64,000 bases of DNA, from positions 186,001-250,000 of the forward strand of contig CBFFRQ010000093.1 of assembly GCA_965644315.1 (NCBI GenBank). Reading direction: 5' to 3'. This DNA is from Caecitellus pseudoparvulus. Lineage: Eukaryota; Bigyra: Bicosoecida. Below the pieces are notes generated by a model, which was not told the DNA's origin, made no database searches, and was given only the letters and a program-made list of their open reading frames with translations. Positions 12,296 through 21,810 of the stretch are shown piece by piece. The first letter of the stretch is position 1. Each line of letters begins with the position of its first letter. Made by a program: the position numbers and the translations under genes.

Positions 12296-12303
12296 AATGC
12301 ATT
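12296..12303. terminator. Shared palindromic candidate poly(A) signal AATGCATT
   Basis: Lies in the 58-base convergent gap, 8 bases after the WHEP-like stop and about 43 bases after the SDS22 stop. Being a palindrome, it presents AATGCA to both transcripts. The same 8-mer recurs in two other convergent gaps. Confidence 0.55.
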
Positions 12304-12346
12304 CGCAAGGTCAGGGCGCAGGGCGCAGTCGGCGCGTGCCGTCGTC

Positions 12347-13596
12347 TCACCGGCACGGCACCGCGTCGATCTGGGTGAGGGAGGGTAGGGAAGCCTTGAG
12401 CTTCATGCGGTACTCGTACTCCCCCGCCACAGGGTTGTGCTCCAAGTACACCGTGTCCAGGACTGGCAGGCTCGCCAGCATGGGCAAGTTCACGCCCTCC
12501 CAGTCGGGGATTTGGTTCTCGCTGGCCCACAGGTCCTCCAGCTCCTTGCACGCTTCCAAGCCCTCCAGGCGCTTCAGCTGGTTGTGCGTCACGTCCAGCA
12601 CACGCAGCTTCGTGCATGTCTCCAGCCCCTCCAGGCGCTCGATGGCGTTGTGTGACAGGTACAGCTCTTGCAGGGCCGTGCACGCTTGCAGCCCCGAGGC
12701 CATGCTGGTCAGGCGGTTGGACTGCAGGGACAGCTTCTCCAGGGCTGTCAGACTGGCCAGACCCGTGATGGTGGTGAGTTTGTTCTTCCCCAGCCACAGC
12801 TGCTGCAGGGCAGTGAGGGTGTCCAGGCCGGAGATCTCCCGGATGCGGTTCATGCCGACGTCTAGCTGCACCAGCGCCGTGCAGGATTCCAGCCCTGACA
12901 GGTCCTGCAGCTTGTTCCCGGCGATGTACAGGGAGGCCAGGCGCGGCATGTTCTCCAGGCAGCGAATGCGCCTCATCTTGTTGTAGGAAATGTCCAGCGT
13001 CTCCAGGGCTGTGCAACCCGCAATGTCTCGCAGGCGGTGCACCTGGTTGTCGTACAGCTCAAGGTATGTCAGGGCAGTCAGGTGGGCCAGCCCGTCCATG
13101 GTGGAGATGAGGTTGGACCGGAAGGTGAGAGACTTCAGCTGTGGGACTGCCTCCAAGCCACTGATGGACGTGAGCTTCTTGCCCATGGTGCCGATGTACT
13201 CCAGGACCTGCCTCAGAAGGGATGAGGGTGTACTCTCTGTGGGCCGGACGCTCGCAGCTGGCCGCCTCTCACCTCCAGTTTTGGGTCCGATAGGTCACAG
13301 ACATCTGCAGGAACGATGTCTTTCGCCTGCTTCTCGTCTTCGTCCGTGTCGATTTCAATGTCCGCGTCTTCTGGGTCGATCGTGACTGCCGGGACGGGGG
13401 CGTCTGCGGTATTTGACAATCACGACAGGGTGGATTAGCGACAGAAGTGCACATAAACGAGCGCATTCCGGGCACATTGCACCATGAATGAGGGCCCAAG
13501 TGTGATTTCTTTCCGGATCGTCGACAAAATAGCGTGACGTATGACGCCGTCGCCGTCTTCCCACTCACCACTCGTGCTAGGAGCCAACGCTGCCAT
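12347..13596 (-). CDS. SDS22, protein phosphatase 1 regulatory subunit 7
   Basis: Leucine-rich repeat regulator that binds the PP1 catalytic subunit in nucleus and cytoplasm. Exons on the minus strand are 13596-13569, 13403-13273 and 13207-12347, giving 339 residues. About eleven 22-residue SDS22-type LRRs follow an acidic N terminus (EDADIEIDTDEDE). Family landmarks match in order: LELYDNQ, LDISYNKMRRI, LGKNKLTTI, LSLQSNRLT, LYLSHNAIERLEGLE, and the cap with TVYLEHNP and LPSLTQIDA. The first intron joins MAALAPSTS to DAPVPAV through a phase-1 junction, which supplies the only reasonable ATG. The gene shares a 58-base convergent gap with the WHEP-like gene and a divergent promoter with RPB10. 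Confidence 0.95.
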
Positions 13597-14001
13597 GATC
13601 ACGTGCTCCCTGGCCTGGAGGACCCGCCTCTGGCTCGGGCGGGGGTGAGCAAAGTCGAACAAAAAGTTTATCAAATGAGGCAGAGGTACGTGCTCGCCCT
13701 ACAGTCCAAGTCGTGGCCACGATGCTGGTGTTGTCAAGATGAAATTGAGCGGGGACGGGCCTTGGCAAGCAGGCAAGAATCGCCCTGCAAGTCGTGCATA
13801 CCCCCCTCAGCGGGCAAAGGCGCGAAGAAAGCGACAATGACAACCTAGCATCAAACCTGTATGCACACCGAAGTGAAGCGCCTCTGGCTCACCTGTCATA
13901 TTGAGCCCATTCCATTCCGACGTGTGCTCCTTTTCGCGGCTTGCTGCGGTTTTTGACTGCTGCCTCGCCAGTGTCGCTGCTGCTTCCCTGTGCCGTTCAG
14001 A
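13597..14001. promoter_or_regulatory. Divergent intergenic region between SDS22 and RPB10
   Basis: This 405-base gap separates two start codons and presumably holds both promoters and 5' UTRs. It is less GC-rich than its surroundings. I see no TATA box, repeat or conserved coding frame. Confidence 0.5.
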
Positions 14002-14272
14002 ATGATCATTCCTGTGCGCTGCTTCACCTGCGGAAAGGTGGTGGGCAACAAGTACGAGACATACACGAAGCTCCTCGAGGACGGCGAGGATGAGGCGTGA
14101 GTGCGGTGGCCTCGCGTTTCGCCCTTTTCCCGCTGGACACCCTGCGCCGCTCCCCCGCCGCTTCAGAGAAATCATGAACAAGCTGGGCCTCAAGCGCTAC
14201 TGCTGCCGACGCATGGTGTACACCCATGTCGACCTCATTGAGCAGTTGCTGCAGTACAAGAGTGCGTGCTGA
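14002..14272 (+). CDS. RPB10/RPABC5, common small subunit of RNA polymerases I, II and III
   Basis: Zinc-binding core subunit shared by the three nuclear RNA polymerases. Exons 14002-14096 and 14167-14272 give 66 residues, the normal family length. The diagnostic N terminus [19 protein letters not shown] carries the first zinc pair C7/C10. The second exon supplies [11 protein letters not shown] with the adjacent Cys pair, then [10 protein letters not shown]. The 70-base intron (donor GTGAGT) splits the acidic loop. The gene is too short to stand out as a long frame but is unmistakable. It is transcribed away from SDS22. Confidence 0.97.
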
Positions 14273-14418
14273 ACACCCGTCCAACCACGTACCCCGCGTC
14301 TGGCTTCACCTGTGCTTGCGTCCCTCGCCACAGCTTTTAGCATGCGCACCGAAACACACGATGCATCCGGTGCGGCTGGAGCCCAGTAGGCCCCAAGGGT
14401 GGACTGTTGTGCCGTTTG

Positions 14419-14426
14419 AATGCATT
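14419..14426. terminator. Shared palindromic candidate poly(A) signal AATGCATT
   Basis: Sits between convergent RPB10 (stop 147 bases upstream) and the unrecognised minus-strand gene (stop about 43 bases away on its own strand). It is the second occurrence of the palindrome in a convergent gap. Confidence 0.5.
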
Positions 14427-14469
14427 GTACTCGTCACATGAGGAAAACTGCCCTCGGCCTGCTTCGCAT

Positions 14470-15339
14470 CTACCAAGGCGACACAGAAGCAGCGGAGCAG
14501 GCAGAGATGCTGCGAGGGCGACTCTCTGCCAAGCGCATAGGGGATGCGGCACGGTACTGGTACCTCCTTGATGAGGGTCGCTTGCTTGAGGGCCTGGCGA
14601 GCAACGCAGTGCCGGCGGCAGGCAACCGCTCAAGTCGCTGGAGCAGCCGGTGCGTGGTGCCGACAGAGGTTGCTGGAGGTGGAGATGCACCCGGGCCGCC
14701 ACCCTCTGCCATGCTACTCAAGACGATTGAGTCTCCATCTTGGCTGCTGTTTGCGCTGAGCAGGCTCGGGTACGTGGAGGCGTGGGCGTCTATGCCCTCC
14801 AGCTGAAGTGTCACGGTGCTCAGAGACGGCGCGCGCAGTGGCTCGTCCAGACATGAGCTGACGCTCATTAAACTGGGCCCCGCCCGAATGCCGCCCACTG
14901 GGTGGGGCTTGGTGGGGGCTGCAGGCGCTCCCAGCACCCCCAGCCCAAGCGTCGCTGAAGCTTGGGCACGCAGGTGAGGAGGGAGAGCGGCCACCTGGCG
15001 TGCCCCATCAGACTGCAAAAAGGCGTGCACTTCAGAGGGAGATAGATCTTGCTGGTGAGTGGGGTCTCCGAGGTGCAGCAGCTTGGGGAGCCGCCGTAGA
15101 CGTCGCTTGCCAGGGGAGGGAGAGCCACTCCGCCGCCTTGCCACCTTCACACTGGTACTCCATCGCCCAGCCGACTGGCTGCGCGCAGGGGCAGAGAGGC
15201 GCTGGGACGGAGACAGAAGAAAGGCACAGGGACTCGGAACGGCTACGTCAAACAGCCTCTCGTCGCTCTCGTGCTGCGGGGCTGCGGGTGAAAAACGCGG
15301 CCTGCGCTGCGGAGCTTGACTCCGAGCTCTGGGCTGCAT
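14470..15339 (-). CDS. Unrecognised Ser/Pro/Arg-rich protein
   Basis: One uninterrupted frame of about 289 residues from the internal Met at 15339 (MQPRARSQAPQRRPRF); the frame stays open upstream to 15450. The sequence is rich in Ser, Pro, Arg and Ala, with basic patches such as KVARRRSGSPSPGKRRLRR. I see no transmembrane segment or known domain. One better-structured stretch is LSPSEVHAFLQSDGARQVAALPPHL cut to its core SPSEVHAFLQSDGARQVAAL. Its position, convergent with RPB10 and followed by AATGCA on its own strand, supports a real gene, but a spliced model with a different start is possible. Confidence 0.5.
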   Translation of the reverse strand: MQPRARSQAPQRRPRFSPAAPQHESDERLFDVAVPSPCAFLLSPSQRLSAPARSQSAGRWSTSVKVARRRSGSPSPGKRRLRRLPKLLHLGDPTHQQDLSPSEVHAFLQSDGARQVAALPPHLRAQASATLGLGVLGAPAAPTKPHPVGGIRAGPSLMSVSSCLDEPLRAPSLSTVTLQLEGIDAHASTYPSLLSANSSQDGDSIVLSSMAEGGGPGASPPPATSVGTTHRLLQRLERLPAAGTALLARPSSKRPSSRRYQYRAASPMRLAESRPRSISACSAASVSPW

Positions 15340-15778
15340 GGCTGACAGGCACGGTCGCTGTGAATATGAGCACAATCCGTTCAGCGTTTTTTCTGCTTGT
15401 ACATGTGTCTGGCAATGCCTTGGCTTGAATTTCGGCCCTCCAGCAAGCACAAGGCCGGCAGCAGGAGTCGGCCGTCAAAGACAGTCCACACACTCGTAGC
15501 TCGCAGGAGCTGGAGAACGTGCTGGGCCCCAAAGGGTGTGAGGCTGAGTCGAAATGTGAAGGGAACTTGTATGGGGTGTGCATGACGTGTCGGGCTTTTC
15601 TGCGGCGGCGGTGCCAGCTCCCCACTTTCCCGGGGAAGCGCAAGCTGAGCCTCCTCCTGGCGATTCCCGCACGGGGGCCAAAACTGCAGCCAAACGCAGA
15701 ATTCCATCTATACCGGTGCATGGTGTTGTGTTTGCTTTTCCGTCAGCTTTGCTGCATGTGCCACGCCTCCCACTCACC
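15340..15778. promoter_or_regulatory. Divergent intergenic region before the secreted JmjC gene
   Basis: This 439-base gap separates two 5' ends. The frame of the JmjC gene stays open upstream to 15578, but that part lacks family similarity and would bury the signal peptide, so I left it out. No other structure seen. Confidence 0.45.
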
Positions 15779-16960
15779 ATGCCATGCGGCAAGATGAAGG
15801 TGCTGCTGCTGGCTGCGGTATTTGCAGTCTTGCGCAGCGCAAATGGCTTCCGCACCTTGCCACTGCCCCGCATTCCACTGCACGACCTGGAGAAGCCAAG
15901 GAACCATGTTTACCGTGATGGGCATCTTCCTTTCATCATGACGAGCGTGGGCTTCGACTGGGAGGCCTTCAACGTGCTGTCTCCGCAGTGGCTCGCCTCC
16001 ACCTTCCCCGACGCAATTGTGGACACGTATTTGAAGGGCATGCGCCGCCAGAATGGGCAGGAGGGGCAGAATCCTCACCTCGATTGGATGGACGAGGCCA
16101 TGGCAGTGCTCGCCGACCCTGAGAGTGGTGACTCCTCTCAGGTCCCATACCTGCAGTGGCGCATCACACATCCCCAGTGGAGGCGCCTCGTGCCGCTGTT
16201 TGAACCCTTCCCACCATACTTGACGGGAGACTGGTGGCAAGACCGCTGCCTGGGGAATGTGACCACGAAGGAGAACTTCTGGCTGGCCACGGCATGGCGC
16301 ATGATGGTGGTGGGCAAGCCTGGCTCGGGCATGTTCATTCACCCCGACAGCTTTTACACCAGCGTCTGGCAGGTGCAGCTGGTGGGGCACAAGCGGTGGG
16401 CCGTGTGCCACCCGGATGATGAGGAGTTCATGCCCCCTCCAGGCACGTGGGACCCCTTCAGTAGCACGGTGCTGCACGAGCACCCTTCCTTGACCAGGGC
16501 ACGCTGCGGTATCGCTGATGTGGCCCCCGGAGAGGTCCTGGTGTACCCTTCCAACTACTGGCATGCAACGCTGAGCTTGGACCAGCCAACCATTGGGTTG
16601 GCTGGGCGCACCGTGACGCCCCTGAACTACCGTGGCGTGTATGACCACCTGCGCAAGGAGTGCTCGCGACCTCGAGTCGATGCGTCAGACAGCTACCTCG
16701 GGGCCAGTGAGAACCTGTACCAAGACCTGTGCACTGTGGCGTTGCCACGGTGCCTGGCTGTCTGGTCTGGCACGTACGGCGCTGGGCACCAGGAGTGGGC
16801 GGACCACGCCCAGCCTGAATGCCGAGTGCAGCCCGACCAGCGCCGGCCTTGCTGGGAAGCCACGCCGGCTGGCTGTACCGCAGTGGGGTGTTGCTGGGCT
16901 CCCTCGGCAGAGCTGTGTGCCGACGGTGGTTGCCCTTCGTGCTTCGCGCCTGCAGCGTAG
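15779..16960 (+). CDS. Secreted or ER-lumen JmjC/cupin_8 oxygenase with Cys-rich tail
   Basis: Probable Fe(II)/2-oxoglutarate-dependent hydroxylase of 393 residues. The chosen ATG gives a clean signal peptide: Lys then MKVLLLAAVFAVLRSANG, with cleavage plausible after Gly. The metal triad is H188 and D190 in FIHPDSFYTSVW and H262 in NYWHATLSL, with the typical VAPGEVLVYP strand before the last His. The C-terminal ~90 residues are rich in Cys (CTVALPRCL, CCWAPSAELC), suggesting disulfides and an extracytoplasmic location. The substrate cannot be deduced. It is one of three JmjC-type oxygenases in the window and the only one with a signal peptide. Confidence 0.85.
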   Translation: MPCGKMKVLLLAAVFAVLRSANGFRTLPLPRIPLHDLEKPRNHVYRDGHLPFIMTSVGFDWEAFNVLSPQWLASTFPDAIVDTYLKGMRRQNGQEGQNPHLDWMDEAMAVLADPESGDSSQVPYLQWRITHPQWRRLVPLFEPFPPYLTGDWWQDRCLGNVTTKENFWLATAWRMMVVGKPGSGMFIHPDSFYTSVWQVQLVGHKRWAVCHPDDEEFMPPPGTWDPFSSTVLHEHPSLTRARCGIADVAPGEVLVYPSNYWHATLSLDQPTIGLAGRTVTPLNYRGVYDHLRKECSRPRVDASDSYLGASENLYQDLCTVALPRCLAVWSGTYGAGHQEWADHAQPECRVQPDQRRPCWEATPAGCTAVGCCWAPSAELCADGGCPSCFAPAA

Positions 16961-17147
16961 GTGCGGCGCGCCCCCTCCTAATGTCGCCGCAGGTGTGCCA
17001 CTCCCCACCTGCCTGTTGTCTGGCAGGTGTGGCTCGGAATGCACTGCTCTTTGCTGTACGGTCTGTCTACACTGTCGTGTCGCGGCTGGGCCGATGCCCA
17101 CACGTGGGGGTGCATTGCCGGCTCAAGCTGCGCTGCCGCGAGGTGCA

Positions 17148-19374
17148 TCACTGGTACGTGCCATCCACCTGCCGCTGCACGTCATGGTCTGCCTCCTGGT
17201 ACTGCATGGAGTACTGGTGCCGGTATGGTGCGCTGGTGTAGGCGGGAGCAGGCTGGGCAGGCCGGTTGGCGTAGACAGCCTTTTGAGCATGTGCGTCTGT
17301 GAGCCACTCCCCTCCGTGAAAGTTGGGGTTGGCCCGGGTGGGCGGGTGCTGCGACGCATGCGTGCCAGGCGTCTCGTCCTGGCTCGTGCCGAACGGCGCA
17401 TCTGTGCCGAAGCGCTCCTTGATGGCGATGGAGGTGGTGGGCAAGGCTCGTCCCCTGCCGGAGCGGATGCCGCTGGGCAGTACGTCGCCCCCACGGCTCC
17501 GCCCACCATCGTACCCGGGCGCTGACTCGGTGACGCCAGCGATGCCACCCTGGGCGTCGCTTGGGGCGTCTGAGATACCATGGCCCCCCGCCCACTGGAT
17601 GAAGTTGCCGGCATTGCGCTGGGCAGAGGCGGAGGTGGCTCGGCGGGTGGCACGGCCCCCCATGCCAGTTGCAGTGGACAGCTGCCCCCGCGCGCCCTCA
17701 TCCCCCTCCCACGTGATGATGTCCCGGATGCCGTGGGAGTTGTCGTACAGGTGGCGGCGGCGCGCCATGCCGGGGCGGTGGCCAGCCAGGCGAGCCGCCC
17801 GGATGTCATCTGCAGGGGAGGACGAGATGTCCCCCTGCCATGTCAGGATGTCGCCGTGTCCTGCGTGCAGGGCTGCCGTCTTGGCCAGGCCCTTGCGGGA
17901 GATGTACACGCCGGCGCCCTTACCAGTCTGCTCCGGTGCAGTGGTGGGGCGAGCCTCGGAAGCTGGCTCGAGGGGCACTGGCTCAGAGTGCGCCTGGGCA
18001 GCGAAGTAGTCCTCGAAGGCTCGCACGAACTGCGCGAAGGTGGCGGTGCCGTGGGAGGAGTACTTCAGCAGCAGCTTGTTCACGGGCGGCGGCACCTGCA
18101 CGCCCAGGCGCTCCAGCTGGCTCTTGAAGGTGCGGGTGTTGATGGTGCCGCGGTCCAGCTGGCGGATGATGCTGTACACCTGCTCCCGCAGCATGCCGCC
18201 GTCGCGCGTGAGGTAGCCAGCTGAGGTGGCGGGGCGGGCGGAGGCGATGTCCCCCCCCAAGCCTGCCCGGGCCGTGGCTTGGCTGACTGACTCGAAGCGG
18301 TCATCGGGGTGGTCCCGCTCACCGGCGTACCCGACACCCTTCGTCTCCCCCCACAAGGACGCTCCCACGCCACTCTCCCCTGGCAGGCTGGCGTCGGTGC
18401 CCTTGGTGTAGCCCGACCGGTGCCAGTCCAGGACATCTGCGCCGTCCTCCACGCCGCCCTCCTTGTTGAAGATGATGGCGCCGGCGCCCGTCTCCTGGAT
18501 GTGCCGGTTGTCGTACTTGCCGGTGGTGTACGCGGGCACATCGCCGTGGGTGGGGCCGGTGCTCCAGGTCAGGACGTCAGCGCCGCCCTGCTCCGCGGGG
18601 CGTGGGCCCAGGCGCCGCCCACCCAGGGGCGTGCCACTCCCAGCCGCGTGCAGACCAGGTGCGGAGCGAGAGGGAGAGGTGGCGCCCCCCGACACCACCC
18701 CTGCCGCCGCCGCGGAGGGGGGGTCCGTGTGCGTCAGCGCCCTGAAGAACTCGGAAAAGTTGAGGGGTGTCTGGCGCAGCAGGCGCTTGCTCTCCTCTGT
18801 CTCCTCCACGCCCAGGCCGTGCAGGCTCTCTCGAAAGTGGTCCAGGGGCAGCTGCCCCGAATCGAAGCGCTGGAAGAGACTGTGGATCTCCCGAGCCAAA
18901 CGCCGGACCTTCTCCGCCTGGGGCAGGGACGTCAGCTCGCTGGGCAGGGTGGGCGCCACGGAGTGCCCCGTGACACTGCTCAGGGCGGCTTGGAAGGCCG
19001 CGCCGCGCCCTGATGTCGTCGGCTGCACGGTGGGTGCGCGGGCAGTGCCGCTGGCCAGGCCAGAGGCAGCCGCCGCGCGGCGCAGGTGCACGTCTTCCTC
19101 CAATGGCGCGAAATCCACCTGCACGCCGCAAGGAGTGCGTGACGAGGGGCAAACCTGGCGTGCAGGCTGCAGAACTCACTTGGCCCTTGTCGTTGATCCT
19201 GCACACCAGCATGATGCGGTCCACAATGTCGGTGCCAAAGGTGAGCTTGTGAAACTTGAGCGCCTGCTGAAACGTCGCGCCCTCCACGGTTGTGGCGCCT
19301 CCAGCCAGCGACTTCAGCGTGCTGTACAGCGCATCCCGGATGTCAACTTCTGACTGGCTCAGAGTCACGTCCAT
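17148..19374 (-). CDS. Protein with degenerate EF-hand-like units and repeated D-[VI]-[LI]-x-W motifs
   Basis: Exons on the minus strand are 19374-19180 and 19118-17148, giving 721 residues; the splice joins CRINDKGQ to VDFAPLEED. Three helical units share the pattern LR..[VI]YS....L..G.....TF...L..LG....., then a short loop and F..F.RA[LF]. They fall near residues 12-72, 140-195 and 360-420, and look like EF-hand pairs whose Ca-binding loops are mostly lost. Between and after them the motif D-[VI]-[LI]-x-W recurs (DVLTW, DVLDW, DILTW, DIITW, plus NFIQW). I do not recognise the family; motif-repeat proteins of this style occur in cilia and the cytoskeleton, but that is only a guess. Confidence 0.8.
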
Positions 19375-19697
19375 GCTGCGTCAGGGGGTGGTCCTGGCGG
19401 CGGTCCGACGAGCTGCAAGCTCACCACGCCGAGGCGGCGCGGGATGAAGTGGGGGGCGTGCCTTGCACGTCGCTCCTGGCTGCACGGCAGCACTGCGTGG
19501 CTCACGAGCAGTCTGACGCGGGAGACTGGCATGTGTGAAGCTGAATTTATGGGTGTGCGCGTAGATTGTGGGGGTTTGCGCAGGAGCAAGCACTGCGGGC
19601 GGGGGTCGTGCGGAATTAGGGGGTGGCAGACTTCAGCCCGCCTGCAATCTGGACACACAAGGATGCATTGCCGGCAGGCGGCGCCATGGACAGGGAC
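19375..19697. promoter_or_regulatory. Gap between two minus-strand genes: AP-2 mu 3' end and next promoter
   Basis: Holds the 3' UTR of AP-2 mu and the promoter of the EF-hand-like gene. TGCATT at 19664-19669 (AATGCA on the minus strand) lies 28 bases after the AP-2 mu stop. Nothing else seen. Confidence 0.5.
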
Positions 19698-21420
19698 TCA
19701 GAACTTCACCTCGTACTGTCCAGCTCGCGTGGAGTACTTGACCCACTTGATGGTCTCGTAGTTGCTGCGCTCGTACACCTTGAGGTTGCGCACGTGCAGG
19801 CCGGAGGCCGTGAACATGGACACGTTGAAGTCCACAGAGATGGGGGGGCGCGTCCATGTCTTCTTGGTCGTCGTCTTGATCAACTGCACGTCCGCGGTCA
19901 GCGTCAGCTCAGAGCCGCCCGGGAACTTCTTCACCCGCCAGACAATGGCGCCAGCAGTGGGTTCGTACTTCGCGCGCCCAGTGGGCACGGCGATGCGCGC
20001 CTTGGCCGTGGAGGCGGGGGTGGGGATCTTGAACACGACGTTTGTCGCGTTCAGGTTGCCGTTGAAGTTGCCGATGACCTTGATGGACATGTGCACGTGG
20101 CCTTCGGAGCGCTCCTCCACCACTGGCAGGAGGCGGAAGGGCAGGTTCACGCCCTCCGTAATACGGTACTTCATCAACTCGAACTCGCCATCGGGCGGCA
20201 CGAAGGTGATGGTGCGGTCCGCCTCGAACTTGCCCAGCTGCACGCAGCGGTGGAAAGACACGTCGTCCAGCTCCACCGCCCGAGAGCCGCCACCGCTGCC
20301 AGCAGCTGCCGCGCCAGTGTCACGGTCCAGCAGCAGCTTGTCGTTCAAGCCGAACTTGCACTCAGGCATGCCCGTCAAGCGGGTGTTCATCTTGATTACG
20401 CCCGTCACGTCTGAGCGCAGGACTGCGCCTTGGCTGGACACCAGCAAGTTCACGCTCTCCAGGACGTCAATGAACACTTCGTTCTTCTTGTGCACAATGC
20501 CGTCACGGCGCCTGCGCAGGGTGTGGCACGGGCGCGTCTCTGGTGACTCAGCCTGGCAAGGGGCGGACTGTGTGGGTGCGGGACACGCACCAGTCACGGG
20601 CACCTGTGATGGTCTTGGTGATTTTCTTGTGCTCCGCTGCTGTTGCAGGGGCCACCTGGGAACCCAAGTTGATGTACAGCTTCAACACGTCGAAGGCGCA
20701 GTTCTGGGGATATCCGAAGTCCAGGATCTCTGCGCCAGATGTAGCGACAGCACACAGCGTGCAGGCTCAGCCCTGTGGGCGTGTGTAGCACAAAGTGCGC
20801 TGCACGCACCGTCCAGCAACTCGTACACGAGAGTGAAGCTGCCCCGTACCGTTTCCTGCGTGGTGGGGAGAGGGGGCGGGGCGTGCAACAGCGCTGGCGT
20901 TTCACGAGGTGGAGGTGCCAGCGCACCTCATCGAATTCCCCGCCAAAGTAGCCCTTGAAGACCTCCAGCGTCGAGAACAGGAACTGAAACACCAAACCTG
21001 TGCAGGCAGTCCGTACGCGTGGGGGGCGGGTGGCCTGCCTGCCCCCTTGCAGCAGGCAGCAGCGGCCCGCTGGTCTGCTGCTGCACCACCCCGCCAAGCC
21101 ACGCCAAGCCACGCACCTGCGTTGACGTTGCTGCGCGTGACTGCGACGAGGAACAGGTCCTTCATGCGGGTGAAGAGGAAGGTGTTCCCCTCAATCGTGC
21201 GGACTGGAGCGGAGTTCCCGGTCTCCTTGCTCGCGATGACCTGTGGCGTGGGCCGAGGCGGGAGTGTGAAGGTCCGGCACTGCGCTGGCCCCAGCTCGCT
21301 GGCGCCCAGCCTCACCTGTGTCCGGAAGGCGTTGGCAGCAGAGACAGAGACGTCATCTCGGTACAGGCGGGAGATGATGATCTCGCCCTTCAAGTTCACA
21401 AAGAACAGCCCCGAGATCAT
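19698..21420 (-). CDS. AP-2 complex medium (mu) subunit
   Basis: Cargo-binding mu subunit of the clathrin adaptor AP-2 at the plasma membrane. Six minus-strand exons: 21420-21316, 21240-21117, 20997-20927, 20855-20810, 20729-20591 and 20511-19698; total 432 residues against about 435 in animals. The longin-like N domain reads MISGLFFVNLKGEIIISRLY, then VTRSNVNAG and YELLDEILDFGYPQN across splices. The mu-homology domain has VFIDVLESVNLLVS, GMPECKFGLND, FVPPDGEFELMKYR, RPPISVDF and the C-terminal IKWVKYSTRAGQYE. Similarity in the C domain is better to AP-2 than to AP-1. All five introns keep phase, and the splice at 20591/20511 rebuilds the W of DWRRDGI. Expected partners are the alpha, beta and sigma subunits, not in this window. 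Confidence 0.96.
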
Positions 21421-21810
21421 GGTGCCTTGTGCGGAGAGATGTGCGGAGATGCGCAGCTACGGCGAGACGCCAGCCCTGGGCCATGCACAGCGGTGAGCTC
21501 CTACCCGACAGTGCTGGGTTACTCGCCTTGCGCGTGGCGAGGTGTTTGGAAGGTGTGGGATGTGCCTCGAGGTGGTGTTTGTGCGCACTGTGCACCGGAC
21601 CATGCGAGGGTGCCACCGCCCGCACTGCCAATTCAAAACGCGGCGTGCCTTCCAGGCATGCACCATTGCTCTGTCTCACACTCCATCGCACTGGCACGCC
21701 CACCTGTAGCCCCTTGCAGTGGCCTGTGTGCGCGCTTTGGCCGGTTGGCAGGCAACCCCAGCCCACGCACCAGCACTGCTCCCCAGCGTCAGGCGGCACC
21801 GGCGGACAAG
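21421..21810. promoter_or_regulatory. Divergent intergenic region between AP-2 mu and myotubularin
   Basis: This 390-base gap holds two promoters. No TATA box, repeat or coding similarity seen. Confidence 0.45.
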
